DNA of 10,072 nt from positions 1-10,072 of the forward strand of contig JAFAGN010000244.1 of NCBI GenBank assembly GCA_023422695.1, given 5' to 3'. How positions within the stretch are numbered: position 1 is the first letter of the stretch; each line of letters starts with the position of its first letter. The notes beneath the pieces are model-generated. The model worked only from the letters and a program-made list of their open reading frames with translations, did not search any database and had not been told where the DNA came from. Both the position numbers and the translations under genes were made by a program. This stretch comes from Pseudomonadota bacterium. GTDB lineage: Bacteria > Pseudomonadota > Alphaproteobacteria > Sphingomonadales > Sphingomonadaceae. Shown in pieces: positions 1-4,939 of the stretch.

Positions 1-7
1 GGTCTCT

Positions 8-19
8 CCCCCCCCCCCC
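8..19. repeat. Homopolymer tract of 12 C
   Basis: A run of twelve consecutive C lies in the gap beyond the 3' end of mobA, at the very edge of the window. Such long homopolymers can slip in replication and are error-prone in sequencing. The 58 bases left of mobA hold no other recognisable signal, and what lies further left is outside the window. Confidence 0.8.
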
Positions 20-58
20 ACTAACGGCATTGAAACGGTTCCGATTTTTCCCAATCCG

Positions 59-577
59 CTAGCCCGCATCTTTCACCAGCCGCGCCAGATCCTCCGCCCG
101 GTTGATATTCGGCAGCGCAAAATCCACCGCGACCCCGCGCGCGCCGACCCGCCGGGCAAAGGCGCGCACCGCATGATCGGTCTCGCCCGTCAGCATCGCG
201 CGCAGGGCGTCCAGCGTGTCCACCGACCACAATCCGACCACCGGCTGCGTCTCGACAAAAGCCGAGGCGGCGCCGAGCGATGCGCGCAGGTCGGGCGGCA
301 ATCGCACGCAATCGACCGGTGCGGTGACCACCTGGTCGAAGCCATGCGCCGCCGCATGTCCCAAGGCGCCCGCGATGCCGCCGAGCGGCCCCATCCCGGG
401 GCGCGGCCAGTCAGCGATCCCGCCCTCGCGCCCGACAACGACGACCGCATCGCAATGCGGACCCAGCGCCGCCGACGCATGATCGAGCAAGCTCTGCCCA
501 TCGAGCATCGCCAGCGCCTTGTCCGACCCGAACCGGCTCGAGCGTCCCCCGGCGAGCACCGCGCCCAGCGTCCTCAT
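59..577 (-). CDS. mobA: Molybdenum cofactor guanylyltransferase MobA
   Basis: MobA transfers GMP from GTP to molybdopterin-Mo to make the guanine dinucleotide cofactor used by formate dehydrogenases and other DMSO-reductase-family enzymes; it is cytosolic. The 172-residue product opens with the nucleotidyltransferase signature LAGGRSSRFGSDK (residues 8-20). A GPLGGIAGAL loop follows near 64-73, a strand ending in APVDC with a probable Mg-binding Asp89, and a C-terminal NINRAEDLARL segment (157-167) typical of the family. It is somewhat shorter than E. coli MobA (about 194 residues). The ATG at 577 was chosen because the signature begins eight residues later and because the ATG overlaps the fdhD stop codon in an ATGA junction, implying translational coupling. 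An upstream extension of the frame is antisense-like and unconvincing. Pairing with fdhD points to maturation of a formate dehydrogenase encoded elsewhere. The Asp-Cys in place of the more usual Cys-Asp is a minor variation. Confidence 0.92.
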   Translation of the reverse strand: MRTLGAVLAGGRSSRFGSDKALAMLDGQSLLDHASAALGPHCDAVVVVGREGGIADWPRPGMGPLGGIAGALGHAAAHGFDQVVTAPVDCVRLPPDLRASLGAASAFVETQPVVGLWSVDTLDALRAMLTGETDHAVRAFARRVGARGVAVDFALPNINRAEDLARLVKDAG

Positions 578-1401
578 GCGATCATCCCGCGCGCGTCGCA
601 GATGACCAGCGCCGCGTCGGGCCGCGCCAGCGCGACGAGCGTCAGTCCCGCCTGCGCGGCGCGCTCCGCCGCCAGGCTGGTCGGCGCCGATATGGTGACC
701 AGCATCGGGCATCCCGCGCGCACCGTCTTTTCGACCAGTTCGTAACTGCACCGCGCCGACAGCAGGATAAATCCGGTCGCCGGGTCGATACCGCCCCGCG
801 CCAACGCCCCGATCAGCTTGTCGAGCGCATTATGCCGCCCGACATCCTCGCGCGCGGACCGGATTTCGCCCGTCGGGGTACAAAAGGCGGCGGCATGGAC
901 GGCGCCGGTCGCGCGGCCGAGCGGCTGATGGTCGGTCAGCGCTGCCAGCGCCGCGGCAATCGCGCCGCGATCGGTCGCGATGCGCGCCGCCAGCGGCGGC
1001 AGTGGGCGCAAGACCTGTTCGATATTCTCGATCCCGCACAGCCCGCAGCTGCTCTCGCTCACCCGCTGCCGCGCGCGCTCGATCGCGATCGCCTTGCGCG
1101 CGGGGGGCACCCACAGGCGCAGCGCCCAGCCGCCCTCGACCGGATGCACATCGACGCGGTCGATCTGATCGGGGGTTTCGACCAGCCCTTCGCTCAGCGC
1201 AAAACCGACCGCATAATCTTCCAGCTCGGTGGGGGTCGCCATCATCACCGCATAGCCGATCCCGCCGACCTCGACCGACACCGGCGCCTCGACCGCGATG
1301 CTGCGGATCAGCGCGGCGTCGCCGGGGTCGGCAAGGCCCAGTTTCGTCACCGGCATATCGATCATCGGGTGCGGGCCGGTTTGGTGATCATCGTGACTCA
1401 T
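574..1401 (-). CDS. fdhD: FdhD, sulfurtransferase for formate dehydrogenase maturation
   Basis: FdhD carries sulfur from a cysteine desulfurase to the molybdenum cofactor and is needed for active formate dehydrogenase. With the start at 1401 (MSHDDHQ) the protein has 275 residues, the usual family size. Family hallmarks visible are LEDYAVGFALSEGL (60-73), the sulfur-carrying pair Cys119 and Cys122 in SSCGLCG, EDVGRHNALDKLIG (185-198) and SARCSYELVEK (216-226). An in-frame ATG at 1479 would add 26 residues, but that stretch is translated from a strong hairpin (1424-1471) and does not look conserved. Downstream in-frame ATGs at 1365 and 1356 are also possible; none has a clear ribosome-binding site. 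The stop overlaps the mobA start by four bases, so the two form an operon. The thioredoxin-like gene lies 124 bp upstream on the same strand, separated by two hairpins, so read-through is possible but unproven. Confidence 0.93.
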   Translation of the reverse strand: MSHDDHQTGPHPMIDMPVTKLGLADPGDAALIRSIAVEAPVSVEVGGIGYAVMMATPTELEDYAVGFALSEGLVETPDQIDRVDVHPVEGGWALRLWVPPARKAIAIERARQRVSESSCGLCGIENIEQVLRPLPPLAARIATDRGAIAAALAALTDHQPLGRATGAVHAAAFCTPTGEIRSAREDVGRHNALDKLIGALARGGIDPATGFILLSARCSYELVEKTVRAGCPMLVTISAPTSLAAERAAQAGLTLVALARPDAALVICDARGMIA

Positions 1402-1423
1402 CGCGGCATGATAGCCGATCAAG

Positions 1424-1471
1424 CTCAGCCTGTCCCGGTCCGGGCGACCCTCTCGGACAGGACAGGCTGAG
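1424..1471 (-). repeat. Inverted repeat with 12-bp arms in the fdhD leader
   Basis: CTCAGCCTGTCC (1424-1435) is exactly complementary to GGACAGGCTGAG (1460-1471), with a 24-nt loop. It lies just upstream of the chosen fdhD start and downstream of the thioredoxin-like gene on the same strand. There is no U-run on either side, so it is not a standard intrinsic terminator. It could be an mRNA hairpin that controls fdhD, part of a dispersed intergenic repeat, or a processing site. Confidence 0.6.
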
Positions 1472-1472
1472 G

Positions 1473-1502
1473 TCGGCAAGGGGGAGGGGGGAACCTTGCC
1501 GA
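1473..1502 (-). terminator. Hairpin after the thioredoxin-like gene, possible attenuator
   Basis: TCGGCAAGG (1473-1481) pairs with CCTTGCCGA (1494-1502) around a 12-nt purine-rich loop. On the minus strand it begins about 24 bases after the stop of the thioredoxin-like gene. It has a good stem but no following U-run, so it may only slow transcription or stabilise the upstream mRNA. Together with the hairpin at 1424-1471 it makes two stems in tandem. Confidence 0.4.
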
Positions 1503-1525
1503 TAGGGCGGTATGGCTGCGGCGCG

Positions 1526-1768
1526 TCAGCCCCGCTTCACATCCTCCAGCGAGGCGCCGAAATTGATGTGATAGACCTGTCCGTCCACGACCAGCGCGGG
1601 GACCGACACGACCCCGGCGGCCTCGGCTTCGCCGATCCGGCCGGGCGCGTCGGCGAAATTGACGATCTCGGCGTCGAAGCGCGCGGGGTCGAGCGCCCGG
1701 GCAAGACCTTGCTCGGCCTCCACGCAAACCGGACATTCAGCGTGATAAAATACGGCTTTCGACGACAT
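1526..1768 (-). CDS. Small thioredoxin/glutaredoxin-fold protein with CPVC motif
   Basis: The product of 80 residues starts with a strand MSSKAVFYHAECPVC, giving a CxxC redox motif at Cys12 and Cys15. It then has a helix (EAEQGLARAL), a second strand (DAEIVNF), and SVPALVVDGQVYHINF with a probable cis-proline at Pro57, the order expected of a minimal glutaredoxin-like thioredoxin fold. It likely acts in the cytosol as a thiol-disulfide oxidoreductase; its partner is unknown. Three ATG codons stand in a row (1774, 1771, 1768). The ribosome-binding site AGGAG ends one base before the first, so only the third has a normal spacing (7 nt); it is chosen here, and the alternatives add one or two Met. 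The gene is divergent from the Cys-tailed marR gene across a gap with two palindromes, suggesting common control. Its exact substrate cannot be read from the sequence. Confidence 0.8.
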   Translation of the reverse strand: MSSKAVFYHAECPVCVEAEQGLARALDPARFDAEIVNFADAPGRIGEAEAAGVVSVPALVVDGQVYHINFGASLEDVKRG

Positions 1769-1793
1769 CATCATTCTCCTGCATAATCGAATC

Positions 1794-1810
1794 GGTATCG
1801 ACTCGATACC
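1794..1810. promoter_or_regulatory. Putative MarR operator 1 (perfect palindrome)
   Basis: GGTATCGACTCGATACC is a perfect inverted repeat with 8-bp arms around one central base. It lies 20 bases upstream of the first ATG of the thioredoxin-like gene and 61 bases before the marR start. The size and form suit a MarR dimer. A related site lies 52 bp away, centre to centre, about five helical turns, so both would face the same side of the DNA. Confidence 0.65.
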
Positions 1811-1845
1811 ATATAGATGGCGACGACGGCCCGACTTGCCAAGAT

Positions 1846-1862
1846 GGTATTTACTCGATACC
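1846..1862. promoter_or_regulatory. Putative MarR operator 2 (degenerate copy)
   Basis: GGTATTTACTCGATACC matches operator 1 at 14 of 17 positions. It keeps the outer GGTAT/ATACC arms and the whole right half, ACTCGATACC. It ends eight bases before the marR ATG at 1871, so occupancy would block transcription of marR and the MOSC gene. A weak promoter candidate, TTGCCA (1836-1841) with 17 bp to TACCAA (1859-1864), would be covered by it. Confidence 0.6.
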
Positions 1863-1870
1863 AAATATCC

Positions 1871-2425
1871 ATGACGGACACCCCGGAATCCGAAATTTTG
1901 ACGCGCTTCAGCCGCATCGTTGCGGCGGACGGCTATGATCGCGGGTTGCAGCCGGTGCAGTGGCAGGCGCTGATGTACCTGCGATCCGCCAACCGCTTTT
2001 CGCGCACGCCCAAGGCGCTGACCGCGTGGCTGGGCCAGACCAAGGGCAGCGTGTCGCAAACGCTGGCCACACTGGAAAAAAAGCAATTGGTGACGCGCCA
2101 GGCGGACCCTGCCGACCAGCGGGTGGTGCGGCTCGAACTGACCGCCGCGGCGATCGATCTGGTCGCGGGTCCGCCACCGGGACTGGCGGCGCAGATGCTC
2201 GATCATCTGAGCGTGGCGGAGCGCCGCCAGTTCACGGCGCTCGTCGAACAGATGCTGCGCACCCAGCTCAAGCGATCGGGCGGACGCCCCTTTGGCCGGT
2301 GCCGCGATTGCCGCTATTTCGATCCCGGCCTGCCCGGTACCGGGCAACATCGCTGCCGATTGCTCGACGTGCCGCTCAGCGCGATCGACAGCGGCCAGAT
2401 TTGCGTCGAACAGGAGGCGGCATGA
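1871..2425 (+). CDS. MarR-family regulator with a four-cysteine C-terminal tail
   Basis: A winged-helix regulator of 184 residues. Residues 1-130 show the MarR layout: an N-terminal dimerisation helix; then QPVQWQALMYL; the helix-turn-helix at about 45-75 with recognition helix KGSVSQTLATLEKKQLV; and a wing with the family signature RQADPADQRVVRLELT. The tail after residue 140 is unusual: RPFGRCRDCRYFDPG followed by HRCRLLDVPLS and GQICVEQEAA. It holds all four cysteines of the protein (144, 147, 162, 178 counted from this start), a likely zinc or iron-sulfur site that could sense metal or redox state. The ATG at 1871 was preferred over 1817 because the longer start would put both operator 2 and the promoter candidate inside the coding region. 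No Shine-Dalgarno is visible, so the mRNA may be leaderless. The stop overlaps the MOSC start (ATGA), so the two are co-transcribed. The gene probably represses itself through the palindromes at 1794 and 1846. Confidence 0.85.
   Translation: MTDTPESEILTRFSRIVAADGYDRGLQPVQWQALMYLRSANRFSRTPKALTAWLGQTKGSVSQTLATLEKKQLVTRQADPADQRVVRLELTAAAIDLVAGPPPGLAAQMLDHLSVAERRQFTALVEQMLRTQLKRSGGRPFGRCRDCRYFDPGLPGTGQHRCRLLDVPLSAIDSGQICVEQEAA
2412..2417 (+). promoter_or_regulatory. Ribosome-binding site of the MOSC gene
   Basis: AGGAGG ends four bases before the ATG at 2422, inside the last codons of marR. It fixes the MOSC start, which would otherwise be ambiguous because the frame stays open far upstream. Confidence 0.8.
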
Positions 2426-3084
2426 CCATCGAGATCCTCGCCGTCCTGCTGGGACAGGTCCGCCCCTTTCGCGGTGACGACGAGCCGAGCGCGATCGGCA
2501 AGCTACCGGTGGCACACGCCGTCGCGGTCGAGCCGTTGGGCCTTGTCGGGGATCAGCAGGCCGACCGCACCGTCCATGGCGGCGTCGACAAGGCGATCCA
2601 TCACTATCCCGCCGACCATTATGACTGGTGGCGCGGCCAGCTTGGCGATCATGCGCTGCTGGGGGCTCCCGGCGCGTTCGGGGAGAATATTTCGACCAGC
2701 GGGCTCGACGAACAGGCGGTGTGCCTCGGCGACCGCTTCCGCCTAGGCACCGCGCTGGTCGAGGTCAGCCAGGCGCGCCAGCCGTGCTGGAAACTCGACC
2801 ATCGCTTCGGCGCCAAGGGGGTGATGGCGGCGGTCGTGACGACGCGGCGCTCGGGCTGGTACTACCGCGTCCTGGAAACCGGGCAGGTGCGGGCGGGCGA
2901 CGATCTCGAACTGGTCGAGCGCCGCTATCCCGAATGGCCGCTGGCCTCGCTGTTCGGCTTGCTGATCGGCGGCGAAGCCAGGGACCGCGCGGCAGACCTC
3001 CACGCGCTCCGCGACGTGCCTGCGCTGGCCGAAACATGGAAAGTGCGCTGCGCCAAACTGGCGGCCCAATATGGGGTGGATTGA
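2422..3084 (+). CDS. YiiM-like MOSC domain protein
   Basis: The 220-residue protein has the size and motifs of E. coli YiiM (224 residues), a MOSC-domain protein linked to molybdenum-cofactor-dependent detoxification of N-hydroxylated bases such as 6-N-hydroxylaminopurine. MOSC motifs are GDQQADRTVHGGVDKAIHHYP (43-63), GAFGENI (84-90) and the cofactor-ligating cysteine in SQARQPCWKLDHRFG (Cys122). The C-terminal part from about 165 (YPEWPLASLFGLLIGG onward) matches the helical extension of the YiiM group. It has no signal peptide and is cytosolic. It overlaps the preceding marR gene by ATGA, so the regulator and this enzyme are expressed together. The nearby fdhD and mobA serve the same cofactor, which supports a molybdenum-linked role. 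Enzyme assignment beyond the MOSC/YiiM family is an inference; I do not assign the yiiM symbol to this organism's gene. Confidence 0.88.
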   Translation: MTIEILAVLLGQVRPFRGDDEPSAIGKLPVAHAVAVEPLGLVGDQQADRTVHGGVDKAIHHYPADHYDWWRGQLGDHALLGAPGAFGENISTSGLDEQAVCLGDRFRLGTALVEVSQARQPCWKLDHRFGAKGVMAAVVTTRRSGWYYRVLETGQVRAGDDLELVERRYPEWPLASLFGLLIGGEARDRAADLHALRDVPALAETWKVRCAKLAAQYGVD

Positions 3085-3106
3085 AAAAACTGCGCGGTCG
3101 TCGGAC

Positions 3107-3290
3107 TCGCTGCCTTCCCCCTTGATGGGGGGAAGGATACGCAGCCCTATCGCGAAGCGATTAGGCGAAGTTGGATGGGGGTGACGGTGCGTCCTTGCAC
3201 CGCCGTATTAGGCCGAGAGCGCACCCCCACCGCTGCGACTAGGCAGCAAGCTGCCAAGTCTCGCTGCCTCCCCCATCAAGGGGGAGGGAA
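3107..3290. repeat. Structured MITE-like intergenic repeat (about 184 bp)
   Basis: The gap of 211 bases between the convergent MOSC and glpD genes is nearly filled by one structured element. Its two ends carry the same 15-mer in opposite orientation: CCCCCTTGATGGGGG at 3117-3131 and its reverse complement at 3270-3284. Each end forms its own hairpin (CCTTCCCCC with GGGGGAAGG, 3113-3136; CCTCCCCC with GGGGGAGG, 3267-3287) and each is preceded by TCGCTGCCT (3107, 3261). Inside, TGGGGGTG (3176-3183) pairs with CACCCCCA (3222-3229), enclosing CGGTGC/GCACCG (3185-3202). A further small palindrome, GGCAGCAAGCTGCC, is at 3242-3255. No open reading frame of note lies within. Such elements recur between convergent genes in many alphaproteobacteria; copies elsewhere in this genome cannot be seen here. 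It may also end transcription from both sides. Confidence 0.75.
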
Positions 3291-3295
3291 GATGA

Positions 3296-4798
3296 TCATC
3301 GCCGTTTCGCCGCCAGCCACGCATCCAGTTTCGCCGCATCCTCGGCGCTGAAATGCAGCCCCAACTTGCTGCGCCGCCACAAAATGTCGTCGCTCGTCTG
3401 CGCCCACTCGCGGTCGACCAGCCACGCCGCCTCCGCCGCGCTCAGGCCATGCGCGATCTCGCCGCCGAGTGCGTCCCAGCCTTCGGCATCGCCCAGCCAT
3501 GTCCGCGCATCGGTGCCATAGGCCTTGACGATGCGGTCGACGGTGTCGGCGGTGAGGAAGGGGTGGGCGAGCTTGATCTCAGCTTTCAGTGCCGCCACAC
3601 CCGTCACCGGAAAGTTGCCGCCGGGCAGCGGCGCCTTCGCGGTCCAGCGCTTGCCGGCCAACGCCGCGACATGGCCGACCAGTTCGTCGACCGCCGCCTC
3701 GGCGACATGGCGATAGCTGGTGATCTTGCCGCCATAGATGGTGAGCAGCGGCGCGCCCTCCGCCAGATCGAGGTCGATGCGATACCCGCGCGTCGTCGCC
3801 TCGGGCCGTCCCGACCCGTCCTCGATCAGCGGCCGCACCCCCGAATAGGTCCACACGACATCGGCCGGGGTGATCGGTTCGCGGAAATAGAGGCTGGCGC
3901 CCTCGCACAGATAGGCGATTTCCTCGGTGCTCGCCCGCGCCTCGCTGGCCGGTCCGTCATGATCGACGTCGGTGGTGCCGATCAGCGTGAAGTCGCGCTC
4001 ATAGGGGATGGCGAAAAAGATCCGCCCGTCGGGGAGCTGGAAAAAATAGGCATAGTCATGCTGGAACAACCGCCGCACGACGATATGCGACCCGCGCACC
4101 AGCCGCATTTGATGGTCGGGTTCGGCATCGGCACGCCTCAGCAGATCGAGCACCGCCGGACCCGCGGCATTGACGACGCTGCGCCCGGTAAACCGGTAGC
4201 TATGCCCATTGGCGCAGCTCGCCTCGACCACCCACAGTCCGTCCTCGCAGCGCAGCGTTTCGGCGCGGGTGCGGGTGCGCACTTTGGCGCCATGCTCGGC
4301 GGCGTCGCGCGCGTTGAGCGCCACCAGCCGCGCATCATCGACCCAGCCGTCCGAATATTCGAAACCATGCGTATATTGCGGCTGCAACGGTTTGCCCGCG
4401 ACATGGCGGCGCAAATCGATCGAGCGCGTCGCGGGCAATTTCTTGCGCCCGCCGATATGGTCGTACAACAACAGCCCCAGCCGCAGCAGCCAGCGCGGGC
4501 GCAGCCCCGGCCGGTGCGGCAGGACAAAGCGCAGCGGCCAGATGATGTGCGGCGCGATGCCCCACAGGGTTTCGCGCTCTTTCAGTGCCTCGCGCACCAG
4601 ACCGAATTCATAATGCTCCAGATAACGCAGCCCGCCGTGGATCAGCTTGGTCGATGCCGACGATGTACCCTGCGCCAGATCGCCCGCCTCGATCAGCAGC
4701 ACCCGCGCCCCGCGCCCCGCGGCGTCGCGCGCCACCCCGGCGCCGTTGACGCCGCCGCCGATTACGATGATGTCATAGGGGGCGGGCGCGTCGCTCAT
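3296..4798 (-). CDS. glpD: Aerobic glycerol-3-phosphate dehydrogenase GlpD
   Basis: FAD enzyme that oxidises glycerol 3-phosphate to dihydroxyacetone phosphate and passes electrons to quinone at the inner face of the cytoplasmic membrane. The product has 500 residues, against 501 in E. coli. Visible features are the FAD-binding IIVIGGGVNGAGVARDAAGRG region (10-30) with acidic Glu37, the family signature SSASTKLIHGGLRYLE (46-61), VNAAGP (209-214), RGSHIVV (235-241), GTTDVDHDG (274-282), YSGVRPL (318-324), YGGKITSYRHVAE (355-367), and the C-terminal DAO_C-like domain ending in WAQTSDDILWRRSKLGL (465-481). There is no transmembrane segment, as expected for a peripheral membrane protein. The ATG at 4798 (MSDAPAPYDIIVIGGG) places the Rossmann motif at the right distance; the frame stays open far upstream, antisense to the M20 gene, and that extension is not coding. 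No glpF, glpK or glpR gene is in view. It converges on the MOSC gene and diverges from the M20 peptidase. Confidence 0.96.
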   Translation of the reverse strand: MSDAPAPYDIIVIGGGVNGAGVARDAAGRGARVLLIEAGDLAQGTSSASTKLIHGGLRYLEHYEFGLVREALKERETLWGIAPHIIWPLRFVLPHRPGLRPRWLLRLGLLLYDHIGGRKKLPATRSIDLRRHVAGKPLQPQYTHGFEYSDGWVDDARLVALNARDAAEHGAKVRTRTRAETLRCEDGLWVVEASCANGHSYRFTGRSVVNAAGPAVLDLLRRADAEPDHQMRLVRGSHIVVRRLFQHDYAYFFQLPDGRIFFAIPYERDFTLIGTTDVDHDGPASEARASTEEIAYLCEGASLYFREPITPADVVWTYSGVRPLIEDGSGRPEATTRGYRIDLDLAEGAPLLTIYGGKITSYRHVAEAAVDELVGHVAALAGKRWTAKAPLPGGNFPVTGVAALKAEIKLAHPFLTADTVDRIVKAYGTDARTWLGDAEGWDALGGEIAHGLSAAEAAWLVDREWAQTSDDILWRRSKLGLHFSAEDAAKLDAWLAAKRR

Positions 4799-4939
4799 CG
4801 GCCTGTTTTCTAGGCCAGCCGACCCGCCTTTGCCAATGGCGAAGCGGGGGCGAACGTCAGGGGGGTCATCGCGGCGCTGGACAGTAGGGTGCGGCGTTGC
4901 AAGGCATCGGTCGGGGCAATTTGGACAGGGGAGGCGCAA
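4799..4939. other. Divergent intergenic region glpD / M20 peptidase
   Basis: The 141 bases between the two start codons must contain the promoters of both genes. I see no convincing -35/-10 pair and no glycerol-regulator operator. The only clear signal is the ribosome-binding site of the rightward gene at its end. Confidence 0.5.
4928..4934 (+). promoter_or_regulatory. Ribosome-binding site deciding a GTG start
   Basis: GGGGAGG ends five bases before GTG at 4940. It favours this start over an ATG at 4889 that has no such site and would place 17 non-signal-like residues in front of a good signal peptide. Confidence 0.75.

Noticed and set aside
173..745. Plus-strand open frame across mobA and fdhD
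   Set aside because: It is antisense to two recognised genes with an ATGA junction, and shows no domain.
3107..3290. CRISPR-like repeat arrangement
   Set aside because: There are only two copies of the 15-mer, in opposite orientation and each itself palindromic, with no regular spacers and no cas genes.
3353..4813. Long plus-strand open frame (486 codons) opposite glpD
   Set aside because: It is antisense to an unmistakable full-length glpD. Its composition (rich in Arg, Gln, Pro, Ala) is the usual mirror of third-position G/C bias, and no family motif is visible.
4799..4939. Near-palindrome TTTGCCAATGGCGAA between glpD and the M20 gene as an operator
   Set aside because: The arms are only five bases with a mismatch, and the site is not placed against any recognisable promoter.
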